64,000 bases of DNA from Antarctobacter albus (GCF_900101505.1 NZ_FMZI01000008.1:62001-126000), one strand, 5' to 3'; shown: positions 46,925-56,243, numbered from the stretch's first letter. Notes: generated from the sequence alone by a model not told the origin. Numbers and translations are program-made.

Positions 46925-48126
46925 GCCTTCAGCAATGCCTTGAGGTTCGTTTCCGGGTCGGCAACCGCTGCCGGGTCGGGGCTCTTGCCCGCCTCGATCA
47001 GCCGTTTACCGACCATGTAGGACCGGCTGTCGTTCATCGCGTCGACCGCCAGCAGCGTGTCACCGGCATAGTACCAATGCGCGCGGGCCTCGCCATCCTC
47101 GCGGACCACGATCCGGTCATAGCCGGCGTTCAGCCCGGCGATCTGCAGCTTGACGTCGTATTGATCCGACCAGAACCAGGGCTTGGCGACGTAATCGCGC
47201 CCGGCGCCCATGATGTTGTCGGCCACCAGTTCGCCCATGTCGATCGCATTGCCCACCGACTCCAGCCGCATCCGCTGGCCGTTCTGCGGGAAGGAGGCGC
47301 AATCGCCCGCCGCCCAGATCGCCGGATCGCTGGTCTGGCCATGCGCATTGACCGCGATGCCGTTGTCGATCTCCAGCCCGCAAGCCTCGGCCAGAGTGGT
47401 GGCGGGGGTGATGCCGACGCCGACAATCACGAAATCCACGTTCAGAACGGTTCCATCGGCCAGCTCGGCGCCGGTCACGCGGGTCTCTCCGATCAACCGT
47501 TTCAGGCCCACGCCCTCGCGCAGGTCCACGCCCCGCGCCTGGTGCAAGTCGCGGAACCAGGCAGAAGTTTCCGGCGCGGCGACCCGTTGCAGGATGCGGT
47601 CCGCAGCCTCGACCAGCGTCACTGTCAGCCCCAGCTTGGTGCAGACCGCCGCGGCCTCCAGCCCGATATAGCCGCCGCCGACGACCAGCACGCGCTTGCC
47701 CTCGGTGCAGTCGGGGGCCATCCTGTCCACGTCGTGCAACGTGCGGACGACATGCACGCCTTCCAGCTCGCCACCGATGGCGCCCGGCAGGCGTCGCGGT
47801 ACCGATCCGGTGCAAAGCACGCAATGGTCGTAGGAAATTGACTCTCCGCCGGCGATCACGGTCTTGTCGGCCCGGTCGATGGACACCACCGTGTCAGAGG
47901 TCCGCAAGTCGATGCCGTTCTCGGCGTAAAAGGTCTCGGGCCGCAGGAACAGCCGTTCCAGCTCCATCTTGCCCAGCAGGTAATCCTTGGACAGCGGCGG
48001 GCGCTGGTAGGGCGGCACCGGCTCTTCGCCGATCAGGGTGATCTTGCCCTCGTGCCCCTTCGACCGCAGCCGCGCCACCAGAGAGGCCGCCGCCTGTCCT
48101 GCGCCGATCACCACGACATCGCTCAT
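46921..48126 (-). CDS. FAD-dependent ferredoxin/rubredoxin reductase-like oxidoreductase
   Basis: 401 residues of the two-dinucleotide-binding-domain family. FAD motif VVIGAGQAAASLVARLRSKG at residue 4, NAD motif VLVVGGGYIGLEAAAVCTKLG near 146, and FAD ribityl contact IWAAGDCASFP near 270. The sequence resembles the reductases that feed electrons from NADH to 2Fe-2S ferredoxins or rubredoxin in P450 and alkane systems. The partner is not adjacent. Its 3' end overlaps the rsmD start by 4 bases. Confidence 0.92.
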   Translation of the reverse strand: MSDVVVIGAGQAAASLVARLRSKGHEGKITLIGEEPVPPYQRPPLSKDYLLGKMELERLFLRPETFYAENGIDLRTSDTVVSIDRADKTVIAGGESISYDHCVLCTGSVPRRLPGAIGGELEGVHVVRTLHDVDRMAPDCTEGKRVLVVGGGYIGLEAAAVCTKLGLTVTLVEAADRILQRVAAPETSAWFRDLHQARGVDLREGVGLKRLIGETRVTGAELADGTVLNVDFVIVGVGITPATTLAEACGLEIDNGIAVNAHGQTSDPAIWAAGDCASFPQNGQRMRLESVGNAIDMGELVADNIMGAGRDYVAKPWFWSDQYDVKLQIAGLNAGYDRIVVREDGEARAHWYYAGDTLLAVDAMNDSRSYMVGKRLIEAGKSPDPAAVADPETNLKALLKA

Positions 48127-48209
48127 ATTTCCACCCTCCGGTTTTCCTTTGCCCGCGACACCCTATAGTCCTGCATCAGAGAAACGCAATTCGCAGGAGC
48201 GACAGGACA

Positions 48210-48695
48210 ATGGCAATTTCCGCAGGTGACAGCCTCCCCGAGGCAACTCTGTCCCGTATGGGCGACGAGGGCCCCGAACAGGTCAAGCTGAGCGACCTGA
48301 CCAAGGGGCGCAAAGTGGCAATCGTGGGCTTTCCGGGCGCCTTCAGCGGCACCTGCGACCAGGCGCATCTGCCCAGCATCATCCGGGTCAAGGATCAGCT
48401 GGCGGCGAAAGGTGTCGAAGAGATCATCGGCGTTGCGGTGAACGATGTTTTCGTCATGGCGGCCTGGGCAAAGTCCAGCGGCGCTGAAGAGGCCGGGATC
48501 ACCATGCTGGGCGATCTCGATGCCTCTTTTGCCAAGAGCATTGGCATGGATTTTTCGGTGCCCGAGATCGGGTTCTACGACCGACTGAAACGTCTCACCA
48601 TGCTGGTCGAGGACGGCAAGGTGACGGTTCTGAACGTCGAGGATACGCGCGGCTGCACCAATTCCTCCGGTGAGGCGCTGGTCGAGGCGATCTGA
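48210..48695 (+). CDS. Peroxiredoxin (Prx5-type)
   Basis: 161 residues. Peroxidatic Cys in PGAFSGTCDQAHLPS, which keeps the P-x3-(T/S)-x2-C rule although the usual TPT is SGT here; a second Cys near residue 151 (DTRGCTNSSGE) fits the resolving Cys of the Prx5 group. The enzyme reduces peroxides using thioredoxin- or glutaredoxin-type donors. It is divergent from the reductase gene across 83 bases. Confidence 0.93.
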   Translation: MAISAGDSLPEATLSRMGDEGPEQVKLSDLTKGRKVAIVGFPGAFSGTCDQAHLPSIIRVKDQLAAKGVEEIIGVAVNDVFVMAAWAKSSGAEEAGITMLGDLDASFAKSIGMDFSVPEIGFYDRLKRLTMLVEDGKVTVLNVEDTRGCTNSSGEALVEAI

Positions 48696-48708
48696 TCCCC
48701 GACCCATT

Positions 48709-48730
48709 GGCCCGGCGTTCCTGCCGGGCC
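48709..48730. terminator. Terminator-like hairpin after the peroxiredoxin gene
   Basis: Perfect 8-bp stem GGCCCGGC / GCCGGGCC with a 6-base loop between two convergent genes. A T-run is missing, so termination strength is uncertain. Confidence 0.55.
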
Positions 48731-48743
48731 GTCAGGTCACCTG

Positions 48744-49034
48744 TCACAGGCTGTCGAGCTTGCGCGCCAGCTTGGCGTCCAGCGAGGACAACCCGCCCAC
48801 GTCATGCGTCGACAGGGTCACCTGCACGGTCTTGTAGACGTTGAACCATTCCGGGTGGTGGTTCCATTTTTCCGCCCAGAGCGCCGCGCGGGTCATCCAG
48901 GCAAAGGCCTCGGTGAAATCCTTGAACTGGTAGGTCTTGGCGATCGCATCGCGCCCCTCGACCATCTCCCAGCCCGACTCCAGCAGCGGTTCCAGCACGG
49001 TCTTGCGGGCGGTGTCCGACAGTTTCTCAGTCAT
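48744..49034 (-). CDS. phhB: Pterin-4a-carbinolamine dehydratase
   Basis: 96 residues, the usual length. The signature is [31 protein letters not shown], with the conserved His-His-Pro, and later [17 protein letters not shown]. The enzyme regenerates oxidised tetrahydropterin, normally beside a phenylalanine hydroxylase, though none is seen here. It is last in an operon and overlaps the FemAB-like gene by 4 bases. Confidence 0.93.
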   Translation of the reverse strand: MTEKLSDTARKTVLEPLLESGWEMVEGRDAIAKTYQFKDFTEAFAWMTRAALWAEKWNHHPEWFNVYKTVQVTLSTHDVGGLSSLDAKLARKLDSL

Positions 49035-50230
49035 TCGTGGTCCTCCTGTCTGTCTTTGCGGAAGGGGCCGTAAGCGGTCAGCACCTCGATGTCCTCGTCC
49101 ACCGCGCGCCGCTCCGCGTCGAGGTAGCGCCCCACCGCATCGGCAAAGCCCTGGTCGGCGATCCAGTGCAGCGAATGGCACTGGCGCGGCAGGTATCCGC
49201 GCGCCAGTTTGTGTTCGCCCTGCGCCCCGGCCTCGACCGCGGCCAGCCCCAGTGCGATGGCAAGGTCGATGGCCTGATAATAGCACGCCTCGAAGTGCAG
49301 GCAGGGGTGATCTTCGACACAGCCCCAATAACGCCCGTAAAGCGCATCGCGCCCGATGAAGTTCAGCGCCCCGGCCACGGGCCGCCCGTCACGCGTGCAC
49401 ATGACCAGCGCGATGTCGTCGCGCAGGGTCTCATGCGCCGCCTCGAAGAAGGCCCGCGTCAGGTAGGGGGTGCCCCATTTGCGGCTGCCGGTGTCCTGGT
49501 AAAAGACCCAGAAGGCGTCCCAGTGCTCGGGGCGGATCTGGTCGCCGGTCAGCATCTCGATCTCGCCGCCGAAATCCTGCGCGCGGGCGCGTTCCTTGCG
49601 GATGTTCTTGCGCTTGCGCGAACTCAGCGAGGCCAGGAAGGCGTCGAAATCCGCGTAGCCGTGGTTCTGCCAGTGGAATTGCTGCGTGACCCGGCGCAGC
49701 AGCCCCATCTTCTCGCCCGCGATGGCCTCTGCCTCGGTGCAAAAGGTGACATGCATCGAGGACAGGCGGTTTTCGGCCCCCAGTTGCACCGCGCCCTGCA
49801 CCAGCGCCGACATGCCCGCAACCTCGTGCCCGGGCTTGGTCAGGAACCGCCGCCCGGTGGCGGGGGTAAAGGGCACGGCGATCTGCAGTTTCGGATAGTA
49901 CCGCCCGCCCGCGCCCTCGTAGGCATGGGCCCAGTTGAAATCGAAGATGTATTCGCCCTGGCTGTGACTTTTGCCGTACATCGGCGCCACCGCAATCGTC
50001 TCTTCCCCGTCGCGGACCACAAGGTAACGCGGGTCCCAGCCGGTGCCCGCCCCGACTGAACCGCTGTCCTCCAGCGCCTTGAGAAAGCGGTGCGTGGTGA
50101 AGGGATCGTTGGGGCGCCCGCCGTCCGCGGCCTCGGGACAGGCGCAGGCGTCCCAGGTCGCGGCGGCGATCTGGTCCAGCGAAGACAGCACTTCGACGGT
50201 CAGGGTGGGGGTCTGGCTTTGATCCGTCAT
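49031..50230 (-). CDS. FemAB-like GNAT N-acyltransferase (DUF482/PF04339)
   Basis: 399 residues. The sequence matches the PF04339 peptidoglycan-recognition FemAB-like group: [59 protein letters not shown] and [13 protein letters not shown]. Function in cells is not settled. ATG at 50230 is preferred over a TTG four codons upstream. It is translationally coupled to the pterin dehydratase gene downstream and 34 bases after the GDPD gene. Confidence 0.88.
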   Translation of the reverse strand: MTDQSQTPTLTVEVLSSLDQIAAATWDACACPEAADGGRPNDPFTTHRFLKALEDSGSVGAGTGWDPRYLVVRDGEETIAVAPMYGKSHSQGEYIFDFNWAHAYEGAGGRYYPKLQIAVPFTPATGRRFLTKPGHEVAGMSALVQGAVQLGAENRLSSMHVTFCTEAEAIAGEKMGLLRRVTQQFHWQNHGYADFDAFLASLSSRKRKNIRKERARAQDFGGEIEMLTGDQIRPEHWDAFWVFYQDTGSRKWGTPYLTRAFFEAAHETLRDDIALVMCTRDGRPVAGALNFIGRDALYGRYWGCVEDHPCLHFEACYYQAIDLAIALGLAAVEAGAQGEHKLARGYLPRQCHSLHWIADQGFADAVGRYLDAERRAVDEDIEVLTAYGPFRKDRQEDHE

Positions 50231-50264
50231 AACATCGCTCAATCTGGCATCCCTTGCGCGCCGA

Positions 50265-51014
50265 TCAAGCCATGTACCCCTCGAAGGTCACATTCTCGGC
50301 GACCTGCCGCGCCTGCGCCTCCTCTTCGGGCGATCGGATCGTCCAGCAGAGCACGTTCAGCCCGCGCGCCTTTTGCCGGGCCACCTGCGGGCTGTTCAGA
50401 TCGTGGTGGTCGTGGCTGATGAACCCGGCGCCCATCTCCTCGATCCCCGGCATCTCGCGCAGCTCTGCGCGGGCCTCGGCCCCCAGTGTCGGGTGATCCT
50501 CGGGCGTGCAGGCGCAGGTGGTCAGCCCACGCGGGACATCGGGACAGAGCCGGGCCATCTCGGCCGCCGAATGCGGGTTGAAGGACATGAAGGCCAGCGG
50601 GCCTCGATAACCCTGTGCGGCCTCGGCGGCGGCACGTTCCAGCCGCCCCACGTTCGGCCCCATCCGCCCGTCCTGGTCCTTGAGTTCGACCAGCAGCGGC
50701 ACGGCGCCTCCGACGATCTCCAGCACCTCGGCGAAACGCGGCACGCCCTCGTCCCCGCCCAGCAGGGTCAGCCCCGACAGGTCGGCTGCGCTGCGTTGCT
50801 GGATCGGCCCGCTGGCCCCGGTCAGCCGGGTCAGCGCGTAGTCGTGAAAGACCATCGCCTGTCCGTCTTTCGACAGTTGCAGGTCGATCTCGATTCCATA
50901 GCCCGCGTCCATCGCCGCGCGGATCGCCGCGCGCGAGTTTTCGGGCCGCCCGGGCCCGTGCAGGGCCCGGTGGGCAATCGGGCGGTCCAGAAAGGCCGCG
51001 GGCAGGGGCACCAT
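50265..51014 (-). CDS. Glycerophosphodiester phosphodiesterase
   Basis: 249 residues of the GDPD TIM-barrel family. Catalytic motifs are IAHRALHGPGRPENS (His and Glu), GYGIEIDLQLSKDGQAMVFHD and LLVELKDQD. No signal peptide is seen, so it acts in the cytoplasm, releasing glycerol-3-phosphate from deacylated phospholipids. The ATG at 51014 gives a TGATG overlap with the RidA stop; GTG one codon upstream is also possible. Confidence 0.93.
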   Translation of the reverse strand: MVPLPAAFLDRPIAHRALHGPGRPENSRAAIRAAMDAGYGIEIDLQLSKDGQAMVFHDYALTRLTGASGPIQQRSAADLSGLTLLGGDEGVPRFAEVLEIVGGAVPLLVELKDQDGRMGPNVGRLERAAAEAAQGYRGPLAFMSFNPHSAAEMARLCPDVPRGLTTCACTPEDHPTLGAEARAELREMPGIEEMGAGFISHDHHDLNSPQVARQKARGLNVLCWTIRSPEEEAQARQVAENVTFEGYMA

Positions 51015-51478
51015 CACGCGATCTCGAAGATGCCTTCGATCTCGACGGCGACACCCAGCGGCAGCGCGGGGGCCGAAACCGCCGAGCGCGAGTGCCGCCC
51101 CGCATCCCCCAGGATCTCGACCAGCGTGTCGCTGGCGCCGTTGATGACCTTGGGCTGATCGGTGAAATCATCTGTCGAGTTGACGAAGCCGGTCAGCTTG
51201 ACCACCCGCTTGAGGCGGCTGAGGTCGCCACCGCAGGCCGCCTTGACCTGAGCCAGGAGGCTCAGCGCGCAGGCACGAGCCGCTGCGGCGCCCTCTTCGA
51301 CGCTCAGGCCGGCACCCAGCTTGCCGGTGATCAGCCCGTCCGCGTTCATGCTGATCTGTCCCGAGACAAAGACCAGGTTGCCCGACAGGACGTAGGGCAC
51401 GTAGTTGGCGGCGGGGGCCGGTGCGTCGGGCAGGGTCAGGCCCAGCTCGGCCAGGCGGGCGTCGATGGCGTTGGTCAT
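51014..51478 (-). CDS. RidA-family deaminase
   Basis: 154 residues. RidA/YjgF enzymes hydrolyse reactive enamine and imine intermediates. Seen here are YVLSGNLVFVSGQIS, AAARACALSLLAQVKAACG and RSAVSAPALPLGVAVEIEGIF; the usual catalytic Arg is in the RSAV region. It belongs to the longer COG0251 subgroup. GAGGAA precedes the ATG at 51478. It is the first gene of the RidA, GDPD, FemAB-like, pterin dehydratase operon. Confidence 0.93.
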   Translation of the reverse strand: MTNAIDARLAELGLTLPDAPAPAANYVPYVLSGNLVFVSGQISMNADGLITGKLGAGLSVEEGAAAARACALSLLAQVKAACGGDLSRLKRVVKLTGFVNSTDDFTDQPKVINGASDTLVEILGDAGRHSRSAVSAPALPLGVAVEIEGIFEIA

Positions 51479-51553
51479 GATGCGTTCCTCGTCGGATTTC
51501 GCGGCCACGCTAACGGCGCCGGAATGCGGGCGCAAGCGCCGAGACCGCGCGCC

Positions 51554-51622
51554 GCAAGGCTCTTGGAAAGAGCCTTGCCCAACGGCTTTGCAAAGGCGTT
51601 GAAGCGGTGTCCAAACCGCTTC
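51554..51622. repeat. Triple-hairpin intergenic element
   Basis: Three hairpins in 69 bases: perfect 11-bp stem GCAAGGCTCTT with loop GGA (51554-51578); imperfect stem CAACGGCTTT with AAAGGCGTTG (51580-51601); and perfect 8-bp stem GAAGCGGT with loop GTCCAA (51601-51622). It begins 10 bases beyond the stop of the leftward HlyD gene, so it can stop that transcript before the RidA operon. I recall related arrays in roseobacter genomes. Confidence 0.7.
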
Positions 51623-51632
51623 AAAGGGCCCC

Positions 51633-52937
51633 TCAGCTTTCGCGGAAGGCCTTGGCGAAATAATCCGTGAAGGGTTTGACCAGGTAGGCCAGCGGCGTGC
51701 GGTCCTCGGTGCGGATGAAGGCCTCGACCGGCATGCCGGGGATCAGCGCCGCGCCCTCGGGCAGGCGGTCGATCTCGCCCTCGTTCAGCACGATCTCGGC
51801 CCGGTAATAGCGCACACGCGAATTCTGGTCCTCGAAGGCATCGGCAGAGATCTGCACGACCCGGCCGAACAGTTCCGGCGTCTGTCGCTGGTCGAGCGAG
51901 GAAAAGCGCAAACTCACCTCCTGGTCGACGAAAAGCTTGTCGATGTGGATCGGTTCGACCTGCGCGGCAATCACCAGCGGGCGGTCCTGCGGCACGATGA
52001 ACAGCACCGGGTCCGCCGGACGGATGACCGACCGCGGGGTGAAGATCGTCAGCCCGTAGATCACCCCGCCCACCGGCGCGGTGATGTCCAGCCGGTTCAG
52101 CCGCTCACGGATGGCAAGCCGTTTTTCCGCCAGTTCGCGTTCACGGAACTGCAGGTCACGCAGAGTGGTGATCGCCTCTTCGCGGCGCTTGGTCTGCAGG
52201 CTCAGGATCTGGATGTCGATTTCGGTGATGCGGCCCTCGGCCTGCGCCTTCGAGGCCTTGAGTTCCCCCACCGATCCGGCCAGCCGCGCTTCCTCGCGCT
52301 GCAGGGCCAGGATTTCCGGCGCCCGCACCAGGCCCTGCGCACGCAGTTCCTCCTTGTTGACCAGCTCTTCCTTGATCAGCTCCAGCTGGCGCGCCAGCGC
52401 CTCCTGCTGGGCGAGGATGCCGATCACTTGGTCGGCGATCTGGTCTGAGCGTTTGCGAAGCTGCCCGATCTCGCCCTCGACGGAGTCGCGCCGGGCAAAG
52501 AAGAGGTTGCGCTGACCTTCGACCAGTTCGGCAACCTCCGGGTCGGTGACGGCGCGGTTCAGCACTTCCTCGGCAAAGACGATCTCGTCCTTGGCGTCCC
52601 GTTCCGCCTGCAGGCGGGCGCGCCGCGACATGATCTCGTACAGCTGGCCCTCGATGATGTTCAGCTCGGAGAGCAACAGGGTCGGGTCCAGCCGGATCAG
52701 CACCTGGCCTTCCGTCACGGTGTCGCCCTCGTCGACCAGGATCTTGGCGACCACGCCGCCGTCGGGGTGCTGCACGACCTGCCTGTTCTGGTCGACCTCG
52801 ATCTGGCCGGAGGCCACGATGGCGCCCGAGATATTTGTCGTCGCCGCCCAGGTGCCGAAGCCCCCCACCAGGATCGTCAGGCCGATGATGCCAAAGATCA
52901 TCGGCATGCGCAGGGAAAACTGTTTTTCGGGGCTCAT
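51633..52937 (-). CDS. HlyD-family type I secretion membrane fusion protein
   Basis: 434 residues. One membrane segment near residues 11-31 (MPMIFGIIGLTILVGGFGTWA), then the lipoyl/barrel-sandwich hybrid ASGQIEVDQNRQVVQHPDGGVVAKILVDEGD, a long coiled coil (about 100-270) and a C-terminal beta part containing FEDQNSRVRYYRAEI. It forms the periplasmic link of a type I exporter. It overlaps the ABC gene by 4 bases. No TolC-like gene is nearby. Confidence 0.94.
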   Translation of the reverse strand: MSPEKQFSLRMPMIFGIIGLTILVGGFGTWAATTNISGAIVASGQIEVDQNRQVVQHPDGGVVAKILVDEGDTVTEGQVLIRLDPTLLLSELNIIEGQLYEIMSRRARLQAERDAKDEIVFAEEVLNRAVTDPEVAELVEGQRNLFFARRDSVEGEIGQLRKRSDQIADQVIGILAQQEALARQLELIKEELVNKEELRAQGLVRAPEILALQREEARLAGSVGELKASKAQAEGRITEIDIQILSLQTKRREEAITTLRDLQFRERELAEKRLAIRERLNRLDITAPVGGVIYGLTIFTPRSVIRPADPVLFIVPQDRPLVIAAQVEPIHIDKLFVDQEVSLRFSSLDQRQTPELFGRVVQISADAFEDQNSRVRYYRAEIVLNEGEIDRLPEGAALIPGMPVEAFIRTEDRTPLAYLVKPFTDYFAKAFRES

Positions 52938-54664
52938 CTGACGCCTCCCGGTCCGGCTTTCTGCAATTGCTGGTGGTTCTTGACCATGGCCTGCAACACC
53001 TCGTCCTTGGGCCCGAAGGCCGCGCGCCCGCCGTTTTCAAGCATCAGAAGCAGGTCGCATTCCTTGATGGCGGCGGGGCGGTGGGCCATGATCAGAACGA
53101 TCTTACCCTCTGCCTTGAAGGTCTTGATCGCCTTGTTGACGGCCTCGGACCCCTCGTTGTCGAGGTTCGAGTTCGGTTCGTCGAGGACCAGCACCACCGG
53201 GTCGCCGTACATTGCACGGGCCAGCCCGATGCGTTGCATCTGGCCGCCCGACAGCCGTCCGCCGGCGGCCGAGACCCTTGTATCATACCCCTGCGGCAAT
53301 TTCAGGATCATCTCGTGCGCGTCGGCCTTCATCGCCGCCTCGACGACCTTTTCGGCATCGGGCTGGGGCGACAGGCGGGCGATGTTCTCGGCGATGGTGC
53401 CATCGAACAGCGTTACCCGTTGCGGCAGGTAGCCGATGTGCTTGCCCAGCGTCTCGGCGCCGTATTGATCCAGGGATGCCCCATCCAGCCGGATCTTGCC
53501 ACCTGCCGGGCGCCATACCCCGGTCAGGGCACGCGCCAGCGTCGACTTGCCCGCGCCCGACGGCCCGATCACGCCACAGGCCTGGCCCGGCCCGACGCTG
53601 AAGGACACCAGCCGCAGCGCCGCCTGCTGTTCGCCCGGGGCGACGACGGTCAGCTGCTGAACGTCCAGCTTGGCCTTGGGTTTCGGCAGGGCGGTGGGGG
53701 TTCCGGCCTCGGGCACCTCGGTCAGAAGCTGGGCCAGGTTGTCCCAGCCCTTGCGCGCGCGCTGCACCAGCACCCATTGCCCGATCAGCAGTTCGATCGG
53801 CGCCAGCGCCCGGCCCATCAGGATCGACCCGGCGATCATCGCGCCCGGTGTCAGCTCTCCTTGCAGGACGAGGTAGGCACCCAGGCCCAGCATCGCCGAT
53901 TGCAGCAGCATCCGGAAGGTCTTGGTGATCGTGGTGAAGGTGCCGGTCAGGTCGGCGGAATGGATCTGCCCCGACAGCGCCTGCGACCGCGCCTGCATCC
54001 AGCGGGTAAAGGCATCGCCGCGCATCCCCAGCGCCTGCACCATCTCGGCCTCGGCGCGGATCTGGTCCGAGGTGCGTTCCGCCTGCATCACGGCGATGTT
54101 GGATTTCTGCGTCGGGTTCTTGCTGACCGTCTGGTTGATCAGCGTCACGGCGATCAGGAACAGGCCGCCGCAGATCGCAAGAAAGCCCATCCATGGATGG
54201 AAGATGAAGATCGCGAAGATGAAGAAGGGCGTCCAGGGAATGTCGAAGAAGGCCATCAGCACCGGCGAGGACATCAGCCGCTGCACCGATTCCAGGTCCC
54301 GCAGCCCGGTCTGGGCCAGTTCGTCGTTCTGCACCGCCGCGCGCCGCAGCACGGCGTCGAAGACCCGCAGGTCCAGCGCCGCCTGGAAGCGCGCGGCAAC
54401 CCGTCCCATGATACGGCCCCGGACGTAGTCCAACAGGCCCATCATCGAGTAGAGAAAGACCACCAGCACCGACAGCGCGATCAGCGTCGCCTCGGAGCGC
54501 GAGCCAAGCACGCGGTCATAGACCTGCAGCATGTACATCGGCCCGGTCAGCATCAGCATGTTGACGAAAAAGCTGAAGATGCCGACGAACCAGTAATATG
54601 GCCGGCTTTGCCTGCGGGCTGCCCGCAATTCGTCGCGGCCGGTGTCTTTCTGTGCCATGCTCAT
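52934..54664 (-). CDS. Type I secretion ABC transporter, permease/ATPase
   Basis: 576 residues, PrtD-like (no N-terminal C39 domain). Five or six membrane helices in 1-300 are followed by an ATPase with Walker A GPSGAGKST near 365, Q-loop, signature RLSGGQMQR and Walker B VLVLDEPNSNLD. It would export a C-terminally signalled protein through HlyD and an outer-membrane channel. The substrate gene is not in this window, and the giant surface protein at 1-8 kb is not an obvious candidate. A start at 54658 is also possible. Confidence 0.93.
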   Translation of the reverse strand: MSMAQKDTGRDELRAARRQSRPYYWFVGIFSFFVNMLMLTGPMYMLQVYDRVLGSRSEATLIALSVLVVFLYSMMGLLDYVRGRIMGRVAARFQAALDLRVFDAVLRRAAVQNDELAQTGLRDLESVQRLMSSPVLMAFFDIPWTPFFIFAIFIFHPWMGFLAICGGLFLIAVTLINQTVSKNPTQKSNIAVMQAERTSDQIRAEAEMVQALGMRGDAFTRWMQARSQALSGQIHSADLTGTFTTITKTFRMLLQSAMLGLGAYLVLQGELTPGAMIAGSILMGRALAPIELLIGQWVLVQRARKGWDNLAQLLTEVPEAGTPTALPKPKAKLDVQQLTVVAPGEQQAALRLVSFSVGPGQACGVIGPSGAGKSTLARALTGVWRPAGGKIRLDGASLDQYGAETLGKHIGYLPQRVTLFDGTIAENIARLSPQPDAEKVVEAAMKADAHEMILKLPQGYDTRVSAAGGRLSGGQMQRIGLARAMYGDPVVLVLDEPNSNLDNEGSEAVNKAIKTFKAEGKIVLIMAHRPAAIKECDLLLMLENGGRAAFGPKDEVLQAMVKNHQQLQKAGPGGVR

Positions 54665-54860
54665 ATGCCTGTATCAGCCCTTCGTTGTGTCTTGGGCCGG
54701 AATCGGTGACAGTGAAACCCTGTCCCGTCCCATGTCGCTATTGTGCCACATGGCCGGGGATTCCGGGATCCTTCGTTGGGAAGGGGCGGAGATGAAATTA
54801 CCTACCCTTTTACGGAAGGCGCGCGGCTTTCCCAAGGGGTTTGAAGAGGACTGGGGGTTG

Positions 54861-55607
54861 ATGGTGAATGTAAGGCCGGTTGTGGTTCTGACCGTCGTTC
54901 TGGGCATCGCGGGCTGTTCCGTCCCGGGGCCCGAGGGCGCGCCGGGGGGCATCCACGACCCCTACGAGACGCAGAACCGCAAGGTGCACGACTTCAACAA
55001 GAAGGTCGACAAGACCTTCTTCAGCGGCGATGGACCGGGCTACGCCGAGACCGTGCCGCCCTTCGTGCAGGATCGCGTTTCCAGTTTTGCCGACACGGTG
55101 TCGCTGCCGCAGACCGTGGTCAACCAACTGCTTCAGGGGCGCCTGCTGCGCGCGACCAGCAACACCATGCGCTTTACGCTGAACGCGACCATCGGTGTCG
55201 GCGGCCTGTTCGACGTGGCCAATAAATGGGGCCTCAAGCCCGACGAGACCGATTTCGGTGAAACTCTGGCGGTCTGGGGCGTGCCAGAGGGCGCCTACCT
55301 TGAGGTGCCCTTGCTGGGGCCGTCGACCGAGCGGGATGCCGCCGGTGACGTGGTCGACCTGTTCACCGATCCATTGAAATACGTGGTTCCGACTCCAGAT
55401 CGGTATATCGGCACGGTCGCAAAGGCCATCGACAAGTTCGGTGAACGCAGCCAGTTCAGCGGCACCGTCGATTCGGTTCTCTACGACAGCGCCGACAGCT
55501 ATACCCAGTTGCGGTTGATCTACCTGCAACAGCGCCGCTACGAGCTGGGCGAAGAGGCGCCGGGGGCGGATTTCGATCCCTTCGCCGTCGACACTGAAGG
55601 TTTCTAA
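54861..55607 (+). CDS. mlaA: MlaA (VacJ)-family outer-membrane lipoprotein
   Basis: 248 residues. Signal peptide with lipobox (VVLTVVLGIAGC, Cys near residue 19). The MlaA domain follows: DPYETQNRKVHDFNKKVDKTF, LPQTVVNQLLQGRLLRATSNTMRF and PEGAYLEVPLLGPST. MlaA extracts misplaced phospholipids from the outer leaflet and passes them to MlaC. The frame is open further upstream with an ATG at 54792, but the lipoprotein signal favours 54861. MlaC follows after 10 bases. Confidence 0.93.
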   Translation: MVNVRPVVVLTVVLGIAGCSVPGPEGAPGGIHDPYETQNRKVHDFNKKVDKTFFSGDGPGYAETVPPFVQDRVSSFADTVSLPQTVVNQLLQGRLLRATSNTMRFTLNATIGVGGLFDVANKWGLKPDETDFGETLAVWGVPEGAYLEVPLLGPSTERDAAGDVVDLFTDPLKYVVPTPDRYIGTVAKAIDKFGERSQFSGTVDSVLYDSADSYTQLRLIYLQQRRYELGEEAPGADFDPFAVDTEGF

Positions 55608-55620
55608 GAGGAGTCCCGTG

Positions 55621-56208
55621 ATGACCCATCTCAACCGTCGCCATTTCATCGCGGCGGGCGCAGCCCTCGCCGCGATGCCAGCCATGCCCGCTCTTGCCCT
55701 GACCGGGCAGCAGGCCGCGAACCTCGTGCACAACCTCGTGAACGAGATCAACACGGTCATCGCCTCGGGCAAGTCCGAAGCGTCGATGTACCGTGAGTTC
55801 GAGCGGCTGTTCAAGAAATACGGTGACACGCCGCTGATCGCCGCCAACGTGCTGGGGGTTGCCGGGCGCAGCGCCAGCAACGCGCAGCGCAAGGCCTTTA
55901 CCGAGGCCTTCACCGGCTACATCGCGCGCAAGTACGGCAAGCGGTTCCGCGAGTTCCAGGGCGGGCGCATCGAGGTGCAGTCGGTCCATGCGATCAGCCG
56001 CGGTTACGAGGTGCGCTGCGTGGCCCACATGAGCGGGTCCAAGACGCTGGAAACCGCCTTCCGCGTGTCCGACTCGAACCGGTTCTACAACCTCTTCGTG
56101 GAGGGAGCCGACATGCTGCTGTCCGAGAAGGAAGAGATCGGCGCCATGCTGGATGCCCGCCGTGGCAACATCGACCAGCTGATCGCCGACCTGCGCCGGG
56201 CTGGCTGA
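55621..56208 (+). CDS. mlaC: MlaC-family phospholipid-binding protein
   Basis: 195 residues. A Tat-like signal (NRRHFIAAGAALAAMPAMP, cleavage near residue 26) exports it. The MlaC/ttg2D domain is visible in RREFERLFKKYGD-like REFERLFKKYGDTPLI, RKAFTEAFTGYIARKYGKRF and NIDQLIADLRRAG. It carries phospholipid across the periplasm between MlaA and the MlaFEDB importer, whose genes are not here. AGGAG lies 7 bases before the ATG. Confidence 0.92.
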   Translation: MTHLNRRHFIAAGAALAAMPAMPALALTGQQAANLVHNLVNEINTVIASGKSEASMYREFERLFKKYGDTPLIAANVLGVAGRSASNAQRKAFTEAFTGYIARKYGKRFREFQGGRIEVQSVHAISRGYEVRCVAHMSGSKTLETAFRVSDSNRFYNLFVEGADMLLSEKEEIGAMLDARRGNIDQLIADLRRAG

Positions 56209-56243
56209 GCCGCGCCTGCGCGTCCTGCCCGCAGAATGATTAC

